Shown: positions 22,429 to 31,271, counted from the first letter of the stretch. The stretch: 35,035 nucleotides of DNA from an uncultured Pseudomonadota bacterium (GCA_903825645.1 CAIKBL010000027.1:1-35035), one strand, 5' to 3'. Translations and numbers: made by a program. The notes: generated by a model not told the origin, from the sequence alone.

Positions 22429-23538
22429 ATGGCTCCCATGACAAACATGCGAACCGAGAACATGCTGACCCTTGCAGCAATTGTTTTGTTGGTCACCGGC
22501 TGTCTGACGGTTCTGGCGCCGTTTGTCTCAGCCCTGCTCTGGGCCGTGATTCTCTCCTTTTCAACGTGGGGCATTTATGCGCGGGTGCTGCGTATCTGCG
22601 GGGATCGGCGAGGTCTTAGTGCGGGGATCATGACCCTCATCCTCGCGCTGGTCCTACTCGCCCCGGTTGTGCTTGTCGCCGCGCAGCTGGGCGACAACCT
22701 GCAACATCTGGGCAGCGAGGTGGAACACTTGATGGCGGGCGGATTGCCCCAACCGCCTGCCTGGTTGAAGGGTTTGCCGGTGGTAGGGCGTTACGCAAAC
22801 GACTACTGGCTATCGCTTTGCACTGATTCAGCCTTACGCGGCACCGCCGGCAATAAGGCCCAGCTCTGGCTCCAAACGCAGGCCAAGCCTATCACGACGT
22901 GGTTGTTCGAACGGGGACTGGATGTGGGACAGGCTATCCTGCAGCTTACCTTAAGTATTTTCGCCGCCTTTTATCTCTATCGGGATGGTCTCCGGGTCGC
23001 GGCCCGCTTCAGTGCGGGCATGGAGCAAATTGCCGGCAGACGAGCCCAAGCGCTCACCGATCTGGCCGCCCGCACCGTTCAGGGCGTGGTCTACGGCATC
23101 CTCGGGACCTCGCTTGCACAGGGCGCCGCCGCCGCCATCGGCTTTTCACTGGCTGGCGTACCGGGACCGCTGTTGCTCGGACTAATCACGAGCGTGGTGT
23201 CGATTATCCCCGGCGGACCGCCGCTCATCTGGATCCCGGCAACCCTCTGGCTATGGCATGGACAGACCCCGGGCTGGGCTACCTTCATGGCCATTTGGGG
23301 ATTTTTCATCATCAGCGGGATCGACAACTTGGTACGTCCCTATCTGATCAGCCAAGGCGCCTCACTGCCTTTTTTGTTGGTATTGCTCGGGGTGATCGGT
23401 GGACTGCTTGCTTTCGGTTTCATCGGCGTATTTCTAGGCCCGACCTTGCTGGCGGTCGGTTTTGCGGTCCTGCGCGAGTGGACACGCGACGAAAAAGGCC
23501 TACGAGACACGCATGCGGAGCCCCCCGCAACAATGTAG
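22429..23538 (+). CDS. AI-2E family transporter (PerM/YhhT-like)
   Basis: 369 residues with about eight transmembrane helices: an N-terminal pair (about 12-45), a third near 65-87, a central amphipathic domain with AQLGDNLQHLGSEVEHL and LWLQTQAKPITTWLFERG, and a C-terminal bundle. Family landmarks are FAAFYLYRDG, VVYGILGTSLAQGAAAAIGFSLAGVPGPLLLGLITSVVSIIPGGPPLIWIPATLWL, ISGIDNLVRPYLISQGASLPFLLVLLGVIGGLLAFGFIGVFLGPTLLAV. These match the AI-2E/PerM permease family. Only some members export autoinducer-2; others carry ions or unknown solutes. AAGGTGAG lies seven bases before the ATG. It is divergent from the PaiB-like gene. Confidence 0.9.
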   Translation: MAPMTNMRTENMLTLAAIVLLVTGCLTVLAPFVSALLWAVILSFSTWGIYARVLRICGDRRGLSAGIMTLILALVLLAPVVLVAAQLGDNLQHLGSEVEHLMAGGLPQPPAWLKGLPVVGRYANDYWLSLCTDSALRGTAGNKAQLWLQTQAKPITTWLFERGLDVGQAILQLTLSIFAAFYLYRDGLRVAARFSAGMEQIAGRRAQALTDLAARTVQGVVYGILGTSLAQGAAAAIGFSLAGVPGPLLLGLITSVVSIIPGGPPLIWIPATLWLWHGQTPGWATFMAIWGFFIISGIDNLVRPYLISQGASLPFLLVLLGVIGGLLAFGFIGVFLGPTLLAVGFAVLREWTRDEKGLRDTHAEPPATM

Positions 23539-23568
23539 GTTGGGATCGGGGGGAGCGAAAAGAACCGG

Positions 23569-23916
23569 CTAGTCGAGGATCACTTTCGTCGCTTCAGTGG
23601 CGATGATCCGGACCCCATCATGACGCGCTGTGCATCGGTAACTCTCCAGTGAAAGGCGGTAGAGATCACGAGCCGCCACGGCTATGCGGGAGCCCGGACC
23701 GTCATCGCGTACCGCGAAACCCGCCACCCGCGCTTCCTGGACAAACTGGACCACCGAATCTCCCGGCGCGAACCGAGCGCAAAGCGCGGCGGCGAGCGCC
23801 GCCGCCTGCATGGCCTGCCACTGCAGATAGCCGAGCGCCAACAGCAAGGCGAGCGCCGGCGGTAAAAACGGGACCATCGCCGGGGAAATCTTTAGCCTTG
23901 CAAAGAAATCTTTCAT
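23569..23916 (-). CDS. Hypothetical single-pass membrane protein
   Basis: 115 residues that I do not recognise. A short basic N-terminus (MKDFFARLKIS) is followed by one hydrophobic helix (about 14-31, VPFLPPALALLLALGYLQW), an Ala-rich helix with one Cys, and a small soluble domain: GDSVVQFVQEARVAGFAVRDD, AARDLYRLSLESYRCTARHDGVRIIATEATKVIL. The composition and alternating pattern look like a real protein with a periplasmic beta-rich domain. It lies 40 bases downstream of the dehydrogenase gene in the same orientation, so it is probably co-transcribed. Confidence 0.6.
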   Translation of the reverse strand: MKDFFARLKISPAMVPFLPPALALLLALGYLQWQAMQAAALAAALCARFAPGDSVVQFVQEARVAGFAVRDDGPGSRIAVAARDLYRLSLESYRCTARHDGVRIIATEATKVILD

Positions 23917-23956
23917 CTCGCGCGCTTCTTTCTGTATCTCATGCTCGCCGAAGCCG

Positions 23957-24841
23957 TCAACGTTGAGGAGGCAAGCCGGCCGCTTCGGCGCTCAGGCGTG
24001 CGATACCGGCCCAGTCAAAGTCACCATAACCTTTAACAATCGCGGTCATATAGCGGTCATGCAGTAAGCCGGCCAGTGGCATCGGGACCATCGCCGCGTC
24101 GGCAGCCTCTTGCGCGAGGCGCACGTCTTTTAGGCCCAATCGAAGCTTAAAGCCCGCGGGCTCATAGTTATCCGCCGCGATCAGCCCCCCATAGATCTTA
24201 TAGACTGGGGCCGGAAAAATCGTACTGGTCAAGACGTCAAGAAATTGCGCGGGCTCAATGCCGTGCTTTCGTGTGAGCGCAAATGCCTCGCCGAGGGTTT
24301 CCATCATCGCCGCGAGCATGAAATTTCCGGAGATTTTTAGCACGTTGGCAGCCGACGGGCGGTCCCCGACAATGAAGGTACGCTGCCCCATGGCTTGGAA
24401 GAGCGGCTCGCAGCGGGCGAGCGCAGCCGGATCACCGGCGGCAACGACAAAAAGTTGGGCCGCGGCGGCGGCAGGCGGACGCCCAAAGACCGGCGCGGAG
24501 ACGTACGTGCGCCCGCGGGCGAGATGTTCAACGGTCATGCGCTCAGCGAGCGCCGCGCTGATAGTCGCCATCGAGACGTGGATCGTCTGTGGACCTAGCG
24601 CATCCATAAAAGCCGGGGTGAGCATCACTTCCTCAACCGCAGCGTCATCCGCCAACATGCTGATCACCACCTCGTTCCGAGCACAGGCGGCCGCACTCGA
24701 CGCTACCTCAGCACCTTCGGCCGCGAGCTCCGTGAGACTAGCAGCGGTCCGGTTCCAGATCATGACCTTATGTCCGGCCTTACGGAGATTGCGAACCATG
24801 CCAACGCCCATAGCGCCGATACCAATAAACCCTACTTCCAT
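23957..24841 (-). CDS. 3-hydroxyisobutyrate dehydrogenase-like NAD(P)-dependent oxidoreductase
   Basis: 294 residues from ATG 24841, which has GAGG eight bases upstream; a frame start at 24883 is less likely. The N-terminal Rossmann fold is MEVGFIGIGAMGVGMVRNLRKAGHKVMIWNRT. The substrate loop is YVSAPVFGRPPAAAAAQLFVVAAGD. The catalytic Lys lies in NVLKISGNFMLAAMMETLGEAFAL, and the C-terminal helical domain has FKLRLGLKDVRLAQEAADA. This is the beta-hydroxyacid dehydrogenase family; members oxidise short hydroxy-acids or reduce semialdehydes or imines. The substrate-loop sequence diverges from classical HIBADH (FGRPPAAA instead of SGG), so the substrate is open. It is divergent from the LLM oxidoreductase gene. 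Confidence 0.88.
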   Translation of the reverse strand: MEVGFIGIGAMGVGMVRNLRKAGHKVMIWNRTAASLTELAAEGAEVASSAAACARNEVVISMLADDAAVEEVMLTPAFMDALGPQTIHVSMATISAALAERMTVEHLARGRTYVSAPVFGRPPAAAAAQLFVVAAGDPAALARCEPLFQAMGQRTFIVGDRPSAANVLKISGNFMLAAMMETLGEAFALTRKHGIEPAQFLDVLTSTIFPAPVYKIYGGLIAADNYEPAGFKLRLGLKDVRLAQEAADAAMVPMPLAGLLHDRYMTAIVKGYGDFDWAGIARLSAEAAGLPPQR

Positions 24842-25041
24842 ATCAATATCCTCATGAATCCCGATTACGCGTGTCAATTTCACCGGCCAAGGGACCCCGT
24901 TCGACCCGCTCGGCGAGGCCGCTCGCTATTGGCTTAAGGTCGGTCAACGTCGCAACAGATGAGACCGCGATTGACTACGGTTACACTCCAATCCCCGCGA
25001 CGAGGTTCGCGCATTGAAACACACAATCACCGGAGGGGAGT

Positions 25042-26031
25042 ATGCACCCAGTCAAATTTGGCTTGTTTCTGTTGCCGGACACCGTGGCCGCAGCCATGAC
25101 GGCTGCGCAGCGCGCGGAGCGAGAAGGCTTTTTTTCTGTATCGGTCAACGACCATTTCTATTCGCCGCTTGGCTCGGCGCAATCAAACCAGCTGGAATGC
25201 TTCACCACGCTGACTGCAATGGCGGCCGTGACCAGCACCATCCGCGTCGTCCCCGCGGTCGCAGCAATTTCGTTCCGCACCCCGCCGATGATGGCCAAAA
25301 TCATGACTTCGGTGGATCTCGCCAGCAATGGGCGTTTTATCGCCGGGCTGGGCGCTGGCTGGCAGCCTACCGAATATCTCGCTCACAACTATCCCTTTCC
25401 TCCCACGGCCGTGCGACTGGAACAGCTCGACGAGGCCATACAGGTTTTCAAGGCGATGTGGACTCAGGAAGCGCCCTCGTTCAAGGGAAAACATTTCTTC
25501 ATTGAAAATGCCTATAACAATCCGCGCAGCGTCCAACGTCCCCACCCGCCGATCATGCTCGGTGGTTCCGGCACGGGTCTGCTGAAAATCGCAGCGCGCG
25601 AAGCGACTATCCTGAATATCATTCCGCCGACCGGAAATGGCAAGGATTTCGTCAACGATCCGGTGGCAACAGTAAAATTCGACTCGGAGACCTTGAAACA
25701 CCGAATTGGCATTCTGCATAAACTCATGCGGGAGCACGGCCGGGATCCGAAGGAAATGGAGCTTGGCGGCCTATTGTTGCTGGGTCTCTCCCGCGACGCC
25801 AACGATCCGGGACTGCGACAAATGGCGGCCGGCCTTGGTTTTCCGGATTATGCAACCGCCCAACGGTCCCCGGTTGCACTCCTGGGAACACCGGAGGAGG
25901 TCCGTCAAGAACTCCACAAGCGCATCAGAGAAACCGGCGTCACCTATTATATTTTTGTGGCGTCTTCCGACGAGACCCAGCAAATGTTCGTGAACGAAGT
26001 GATGCCGGACTTTGCTAACATCAGCGGATAA
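25042..26031 (+). CDS. LLM-class flavin-dependent oxidoreductase (luciferase-like)
   Basis: 329 residues forming a luciferase-like TIM barrel: KFGLFLLPDTVAAAMTAAQRAEREGFFSVSVNDHFYSP, TSTIRVVPAVAAISFRTPPMMAKIMTSVDLASNGRFIAGLGAGWQPTEYLAHNYPFPPTAVRLEQLDEAIQVFKAMW, PHPPIMLGGSGTGLLKIAAREATILNI, LLGTPEEVRQELHKRIRETGVTYYIF. The GRFIAGLGAGW and LGGSG segments bind FMN or F420. The subgroup is usually annotated as F420-dependent, but many proteobacterial members use FMNH2. Expected to oxidise a small organic molecule. GGAGGGGAG lies a few bases before the ATG. The divergent dehydrogenase and following PAS protein may be functional partners. Confidence 0.88.
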   Translation: MHPVKFGLFLLPDTVAAAMTAAQRAEREGFFSVSVNDHFYSPLGSAQSNQLECFTTLTAMAAVTSTIRVVPAVAAISFRTPPMMAKIMTSVDLASNGRFIAGLGAGWQPTEYLAHNYPFPPTAVRLEQLDEAIQVFKAMWTQEAPSFKGKHFFIENAYNNPRSVQRPHPPIMLGGSGTGLLKIAAREATILNIIPPTGNGKDFVNDPVATVKFDSETLKHRIGILHKLMREHGRDPKEMELGGLLLLGLSRDANDPGLRQMAAGLGFPDYATAQRSPVALLGTPEEVRQELHKRIRETGVTYYIFVASSDETQQMFVNEVMPDFANISG

Positions 26032-26033
26032 CG

Positions 26034-26086
26034 GTGCCCGGGTTAAGAGGCGCCGTAACAGGCGTCCTTTAACTCAGCCTGGGCAC
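26034..26086. repeat. Long imperfect inverted repeat after the LLM gene
   Basis: GTGCCC (26034-26039) pairs with GGGCAC (26081-26086), enclosing a second arm, GTTAAGAGGCGCC, opposite GGCGTCCTTTAAC with a few mismatches. It begins three bases after the LLM stop. It could be a transcript-ending or stabilising hairpin, but has no T run. Confidence 0.45.
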
Positions 26087-26199
26087 GGAAGGGCGGGCAG
26101 ACCAGGAATCGGCTGAGGCGTGCCGCACCGGTGGACGCTACGGCCGCGCTCGTTCGCACGAGCGCAAGCGCCAAAAAAAATTACCGCAGGGAACAACGG

Positions 26200-26634
26200 T
26201 TGAACATCAGCGAATTCGAACATCAGCTTTTTGAACGGGGCGCCGATGGCATGATGGGCGTCGACGAGCGCGGCATTCTGCGTTTCTGGAATGACGGTTG
26301 CGTCCATATTTTTGGCTTTAGTACGCAAGAGGCTGTCGGCCAATCGCTCGACCTCATCATTCCAGAGTCACTGCGAGCAGGGCACTGGAATGGCTTTGAG
26401 CAGACGATAAAAAACGGATCGACACGCCGGCATCCGCGGCAGTTGCTGTCAGTTCCTGCGATCCACAAGGATCAACGCCGGATATCGGTCGAGTTCTCCA
26501 TCATTCTGCTACAGGGCAAAGCAGGCGCCCCGTGCGGCATGGGCGCTATCGTGCGCGATGTCACAACACAATTTGAGGAAACCAAGGCCTTGCGTCGACG
26601 CCTGACGGCGCTAGAGCATCCGTTCAAAACCTGA
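26200..26634 (+). CDS. Stand-alone PAS-domain protein
   Basis: About 144 residues from TTG 26200 (AGGGA nearby upstream); a GTG at 26131 would add 23 low-complexity residues. The PAS fold is complete: FEHQLFERGADGMMGVDERGILRFWNDGCVHIFGFSTQEAVGQSLDLIIPESLRAGHWNGFEQTI, VPAIHKDQRRISVEFSIILLQG and GMGAIVRDVTTQFEETKALRRRL. The C-terminal helix resembles the start of a signalling linker, but no output domain follows. Such proteins bind small ligands or flavin/heme cofactors; here the ligand is unknown. It follows the LLM oxidoreductase in the same orientation and could sense a related metabolite (inference). It converges with the efflux operon. Confidence 0.78.
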   Translation: MNISEFEHQLFERGADGMMGVDERGILRFWNDGCVHIFGFSTQEAVGQSLDLIIPESLRAGHWNGFEQTIKNGSTRRHPRQLLSVPAIHKDQRRISVEFSIILLQGKAGAPCGMGAIVRDVTTQFEETKALRRRLTALEHPFKT

Positions 26635-26707
26635 TCCTCTCCACCCTTACCCAGGATGGTCTCGGCGTTTCCGTTTAAACTGAAGATCGAGACGCCTAAC
26701 GAGGAGA

Positions 26708-27886
26708 TCATCTAGGCGCATTCGACACGGGCACCCTGCGCATGTTGTCCGCGATGATTTTCGCAATGTCCCCATCGACACCTGCGAGTTCGCTTTCATA
26801 CACCGCGGTGTGATAAGCGTTCCCGTTCAGCTCGGGCGCAGGTCCCGGGTCCAGCGGTCCCTCGAGATGAATACTGATCTCAGCGGACAACCCTTGGCTC
26901 AATGGGTGGGCTTTTAGTTCCGCCGATGAAAGCCGAATGCGCACCGGGACCCGCTCAACGATATGGACAAAATTGCCAGCGGCATTTTCCGGCGGAAGCA
27001 GCGCAAAAACGCTGCCGGTCCCAGGGTGCACCCCCTCGACCGTCCCGTGATAAAGACGGGCGCCCGTTAGCGTGTCCACTTCAACTTCGGCGCTAGCGCC
27101 GGGCCTCACGCCAGCGATCTGGGTCTCCTTGAGATTAGCTTCTACCCATACGTCATCTAACGGCACAATCGCCAGCAGCGGCGTCCCCGGCTTGACCAAA
27201 TCTCCCAGCTGCACCTTACGCCGCGAAATAATGCCGCCAACCGGGGCGCGGATCTCGTTGCGCACGAGTTCAAGATAACGCTGACGTACGACCGCCGCAC
27301 TGCGCAAGACCGCGGGGTGCGTTTGCACGCGGGTACCGCTGATCCGGCTCTCGGCGATCTGCAGTTCCATCGTGGTGAGCTCGATAGTTGCCGAAAGTTC
27401 CCGGATCCGATCTTCGGTGTTCTGCACCAATCGCGCGGGGATCGCTTCTTCTGCCACCGCACGGCGATAACGCACCAAATCGTGCTCGAGGCGGGTCAAT
27501 GTCGCATTGGCAACGACGATCGCCTGTCGGTCTTTTTCCGCTTTTCGGAAAAGCCCCACAACCTCACGGACGGCGTCAGCCAAGACGGCGCGCGCTTCCT
27601 CCAGCGCGAGTGCCGCGCGCGTCTTATCGAGCTTAACAAGCACTTCGCCGACTTTTACTTCGCGGGTGTTCTCCGTGCGGATCTCCACCACTGTCCCATC
27701 CGTCTGCGCAGTCAGCGTGATGACATTCCCGACCACATACGCATCGTTGGTCGAGACCCAGTGCACTGGATTTCGCCAATGCGGAACGGCATATAGCAAG
27801 CCAGCGACCGCAAACGCGGCGAACGCCCAGGGGACAAGCGTATGCGCTCTGCCGCGCCGGCCATACCCACTGCCCGTTTCATTCAT
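26708..27886 (-). CDS. HlyD-family periplasmic adaptor of a tripartite efflux pump
   Basis: 392 residues from ATG 27886, preferred to ATG 27901 because AAGGA lies upstream at normal spacing. An N-terminal membrane anchor (about 17-35), STNDAYVVGNVITLTAQTDGTVVEIRTENTREVKVGEVLVKLD (first lipoyl half), a coiled-coil hairpin (about 85-180), NEIRAPVGGIISRRKVQLGDLVKPGTPLLAIVPLDDVWVEANLKETQ (second lipoyl half and barrel) and a membrane-proximal C-terminal domain follow. This is the EmrA/HlyD layout. It links the inner-membrane DHA2 pump to the NodT channel. The start overlaps the end of the NodT gene by eight bases. It is the third gene of the operon. Confidence 0.92.
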   Translation of the reverse strand: MNETGSGYGRRGRAHTLVPWAFAAFAVAGLLYAVPHWRNPVHWVSTNDAYVVGNVITLTAQTDGTVVEIRTENTREVKVGEVLVKLDKTRAALALEEARAVLADAVREVVGLFRKAEKDRQAIVVANATLTRLEHDLVRYRRAVAEEAIPARLVQNTEDRIRELSATIELTTMELQIAESRISGTRVQTHPAVLRSAAVVRQRYLELVRNEIRAPVGGIISRRKVQLGDLVKPGTPLLAIVPLDDVWVEANLKETQIAGVRPGASAEVEVDTLTGARLYHGTVEGVHPGTGSVFALLPPENAAGNFVHIVERVPVRIRLSSAELKAHPLSQGLSAEISIHLEGPLDPGPAPELNGNAYHTAVYESELAGVDGDIAKIIADNMRRVPVSNAPR

Positions 27887-29327
27887 CGGAGATCCTTCCA
27901 TTTGACATGCCCCCGCCGAGGGACTCGATCACATCCACCCAAGCAAGCGCGAGCTCTGCCTCCATCGCTCTGGCCACATAGCGCGCATTATCGAGGGCAA
28001 GCTGGCTCTCGAGGGGCGGCAGTCCGTCTGCGAGCCCGGCCTGTCTCAGGGTCTCGGCGAGATGACGTGTGGTGTGCGCAGCCGTTAAGGCATGCGCTTG
28101 ATCCGCTAGATGGGCGCGTGCCTCCGTCCATCGACTTAGGGCGTCCGCGGTTGCCTTAACGACATCGACGAGTCTCGCGTTATACGCTTCAATCGCTTCG
28201 TCGTACGCGGCCTCTCGGAAATTCAAAGCGGCTTTTAATCTTCCACCCTCGAAAAGTGGGAGCACGATTGACGGCCCCACGCCGGCGACCAGATTCGCTG
28301 GTTGAAACAAGCTCATAATGTTCAATGTCTCGAAACCCACCACGCCGCGCAGATTGATGTCGGGATAGAAAGCCGTTCTGGCGATCTTGATCTCCTGCCG
28401 CGCCGCTTCCGCGCGCGCACGGACAGCCTGGATGTCAGGGCGTCGCGCCAAGAGCGAAAGCGGCAGCACCGAAGGCAATTCCAACGCTGGCGTAGTGGGC
28501 GCTGCCGCCACGCTGGGCATAGGTGACCACGTCATCCCTCGGCCGAGCAGCGCGGACAGCTGATGTTGCAAAAGCGCCGCCGCCAATTCCAGTTGGGAAG
28601 CGCGTTGGTGCAGCTCCGCCAGATTGATCTCGATTGACTCTAATGGTGCTTTTCCCTCCAGACCCAGTTTGATGCGGACTTGTCGAATATGGCGCGATTT
28701 TTCCAGCGTTTCCGTCATCACCGCGACCAGCCGGCTTTGGTCCCAAACCGCGGCCCACTTGACATAAGTACGCACGACCGCAGCGGTCAAGACGAGCCTG
28801 GCCATCGCCAATTCAGCGGCATCGGCATCCCGTGCGCCGCGCGCCGCCGCTAACGCCGCGCGGTCCCGCCCCCAAAGGTCGAGGTGGTAAGAGAACGAAA
28901 GTGGATCAACCGTGGTGAGAAAAAAGTCTCTGCCCGCGAGCTTCGCCTGCGTGCTGTCACCGGAGAAGCGCTGTTTCGAGATTCGCGCGTCAGTGGAAGC
29001 TAAAGGGAGTAAATCTGCTCCTCTGATTTTCACGATGGCTTGGGCTTGCTCAAGCCGGTCGGTGGCGCGTTTCATACCTGGATTGTCGGAGAGGGCCGTA
29101 TCGATCAGCGCGGCAAGGGCTGGCACTTGTAACGCCTGCCACCAGGTGATCGACGGCCATGGGTCGTTGACCGATATCTGTACAGGAACTAACGCGCGCA
29201 AATCGATAAGCGCCGCCGGCGCAGCTGGGGGTGGCGGACGAACACACCCACACAGAAGGAGTATCAGCAGGCCGGCGGCGCTTTGGTGCCACGGTGGGCC
29301 CAGAGGATGTAACCAACCACCCTTCAT
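27879..29327 (-). CDS. NodT-family outer-membrane efflux lipoprotein
   Basis: 482 residues. A signal sequence with lipobox LCGC (Cys28) and a Pro-rich linker precede two TolC-type repeats: PWPSITWWQALQVPALAALIDTALSDNPGMKRATDRLEQAQA at the N-terminus, DLWGRDRAALAAARGARDADAAELAMARLVLTAAV in the first hairpin, LLARRPDIQAVRARAEAARQEIKIARTAFYPDINLRGVVGF, and ALNFREAAYDEAIEAYNARLVDVVKATADAL in the second. These are the hallmarks of RND/MFS outer-membrane channel subunits. The ATG overlaps the pump gene's stop (ATGA), and the 3' end overlaps the adaptor start. The three gene products therefore form a self-contained drug or metabolite exporter. Confidence 0.93.
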   Translation of the reverse strand: MKGGWLHPLGPPWHQSAAGLLILLLCGCVRPPPPAAPAALIDLRALVPVQISVNDPWPSITWWQALQVPALAALIDTALSDNPGMKRATDRLEQAQAIVKIRGADLLPLASTDARISKQRFSGDSTQAKLAGRDFFLTTVDPLSFSYHLDLWGRDRAALAAARGARDADAAELAMARLVLTAAVVRTYVKWAAVWDQSRLVAVMTETLEKSRHIRQVRIKLGLEGKAPLESIEINLAELHQRASQLELAAALLQHQLSALLGRGMTWSPMPSVAAAPTTPALELPSVLPLSLLARRPDIQAVRARAEAARQEIKIARTAFYPDINLRGVVGFETLNIMSLFQPANLVAGVGPSIVLPLFEGGRLKAALNFREAAYDEAIEAYNARLVDVVKATADALSRWTEARAHLADQAHALTAAHTTRHLAETLRQAGLADGLPPLESQLALDNARYVARAMEAELALAWVDVIESLGGGMSNGRISDE

Positions 29328-30832
29328 GCAAAGTCCTTTTCTGAGATTGCGGCAACGTCAGGCTTCAATCGCTGCGGCCCCGCGAAGCAGACTAAGATGA
29401 ACCCCAGCAGCAGACAAAGACCTCCGGCACAGAAAAAAGCATCGCTGATCCCCATGATAGCGGAATGCTTTGTCACAAAGCCCATCGCCGCGCGTGTGGC
29501 CAGCGGGGGAGAAAATCCGCGGGAGAGAAACCGTTCGGTGAGGAGGGCCGTATTGGCATCGAAGCTGGTCAGTTGTTCAACGAAATGGCTTTGGTGAAAA
29601 GGGGTTTGGCGGTACAGGACAATGTTCACGAGGCTGATCCCCGTCGCCCCGCTCGCCGTTCTGACGGTATTCGCAAACGATCGCATCTGATCATGATGCT
29701 CCGCGGGCAAATCCTGCAGCATCAACGTGTTCAGCGGCAGAAAGAACAGTCCGAGGCACACCCCTTCAAGGAGCTTGGGTAAAAAAAGCGCATAGTAGGC
29801 AGACGATTGATCGAATCGACTTATCCAGAAATAGCTCATCGCAAACCCGAAGAACCCGAGACTGGCCAACCAGTGGGCGTTTCGGGGCGAGACCCGCGTC
29901 TGCAGCAGGATGCTGAGAGGCATCGCGCACAGGGCCATGGGCAGAAACACGAGTCCTCCCGCCGTAGAAGAATAACCGAGCAACGATTGGAGTTGGACGA
30001 TGAGCAGGGACAGCAGACCCTGAAAGCACAGGAACCCGATCGCGAGGGAAACCAACCCGATCAAGGCATTGCGGGACCGCAAAAGCCGCAGGTCAAAAAA
30101 GGGCTGAGCGGATTGATACCACCACGCCAGCCAACTCACCCCCGCGACACCCAAAACCAGCGCCAATGTTCGGATCCACGCAGCGTCCAGCCAATCCCAA
30201 TCGTTGCCCTGATTAAGGAGGGTCTGAGCCACCATCAGTATTAAGGCAAACAACAGGTATCCCGGCCAATCCATCGCCCGACGTGGGTTCTCTGGCGGGG
30301 GCTGCCGAAGATGCACGGCCACAAAAGCGAGCACGCCTAAGGCGGCATTTAGGACAAAAAGGCCCCGCCATCCTGGCCCATCCGCTAGCCAACCGCCGCA
30401 GGTCGTCCCGATCGAAAACGGGCTGAGTGTACACACCCCCCAGGCGGCAGCAGCATGCACACGCATGGGCGTCGGAAACGTTTCCATGAAAAGCCGCTCT
30501 GCAGCGGGGAAGGCGGCACCGCCACCGACGCCCAGCAAAAATCGACACAGGAGAAAAACGCCGAAATCCTGGGTAACGACACAACCCACGGAGGCCGCAG
30601 CAAAAGCGGTGGTGCCGACACTGAAGGCCCACTGCGTGCCCTGGCGCCGTGCTAATCCACCGGCCAGTGGGATCCCAACCGCGAGGCCGACCATAAAGTC
30701 GTTCTGCGTCCAGGTGCCAAAGCTCGGGGAGACGCCAAAATCACCGCTCACATGGGGCAACATCGCGATATAGGCGCCGGCATTGAACAGCACGAGGACG
30801 TACAAGACGGCCAAGGCACCGCGATAAATCAT
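29324..30832 (-). CDS. DHA2-type MFS drug:proton antiporter (EmrB-like)
   Basis: 502 residues from ATG 30832, giving the usual 14 transmembrane helices. Upstream in-frame alternatives (TTG 30907, GTG 30946) would add a hydrophilic leader; no ribosome site is decisive. Landmarks are FGTWTQNDFMVGLAVGIPLAGGLARRQG (helix 2-3 loop, motif A region), LLCRFLLGVGGGAAFPAAERLFMETFP, GVCTLSPFSIGTTCGGWLADGPGWRGLFVLNAALGVLA (motif C), and LNTLMLQDLPAEHHDQMRSFANTVRTASGATGISL, a DHA2 signature. Expected to expel hydrophobic compounds together with the following NodT and HlyD subunits; the substrate cannot be read. It is the first gene of the operon, with an intergenic region toward the VOC gene. Confidence 0.9.
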   Translation of the reverse strand: MIYRGALAVLYVLVLFNAGAYIAMLPHVSGDFGVSPSFGTWTQNDFMVGLAVGIPLAGGLARRQGTQWAFSVGTTAFAAASVGCVVTQDFGVFLLCRFLLGVGGGAAFPAAERLFMETFPTPMRVHAAAAWGVCTLSPFSIGTTCGGWLADGPGWRGLFVLNAALGVLAFVAVHLRQPPPENPRRAMDWPGYLLFALILMVAQTLLNQGNDWDWLDAAWIRTLALVLGVAGVSWLAWWYQSAQPFFDLRLLRSRNALIGLVSLAIGFLCFQGLLSLLIVQLQSLLGYSSTAGGLVFLPMALCAMPLSILLQTRVSPRNAHWLASLGFFGFAMSYFWISRFDQSSAYYALFLPKLLEGVCLGLFFLPLNTLMLQDLPAEHHDQMRSFANTVRTASGATGISLVNIVLYRQTPFHQSHFVEQLTSFDANTALLTERFLSRGFSPPLATRAAMGFVTKHSAIMGISDAFFCAGGLCLLLGFILVCFAGPQRLKPDVAAISEKDFA

Positions 30833-31271
30833 CGTCACCACGTGGGAATTGGCCTGCCGGCCCACACCGTCCAAAGTCGCCGGGCAGTCGACCAAGCCAG
30901 AACTCAAGTGCGTTGCCGCCTTAGCGATTGCTGCCGCGTCACGCACGCCGGATCAGGCTGTGCTAAAACCACGCTGCGGAACGACTGCTTGTGCGGACTG
31001 GGGCCCGCGATTTCCGGCAAACGATCGCCGTTTGACGTGCCCAGAACGACGTTGGCAAGAGCGGTCGGTTGGGTCAACGCGTGCTTTCTTGGTTGGCGGT
31101 GTTATGGATTAGTCGCCGGCCGTGATGTCGCTCGATTAATCAAGCACGTCTCACCGGCACACCATCAAGAAAGGGCTACCCGTGGCGCTCTTGTGGCCGG
31201 AGGAATATGCTGAACTTGTCGCTGCGGCGGCGCTACAATCGGAGATAACCCGGGTTGAGATGGAGCTTGCC
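30833..31271. other. Divergent intergenic region between efflux operon and VOC gene
   Basis: About 440 bases probably hold the promoters of both divergent units, though no sigma-70 promoter can be called with confidence. A near-palindrome, CTCGATTAATCAAG (31131-31144), is the best operator candidate. Part of the region may belong to an N-terminal extension of the DHA2 pump. In-frame coding is also open upstream of the VOC start to 31182, but it does not resemble the family. Confidence 0.4.

Noticed and set aside
22429-23538. Proof of autoinducer-2 signalling from the AI-2E family permease
   Set aside because: Family name reflects a few members only; no luxS or other quorum gene in the window.
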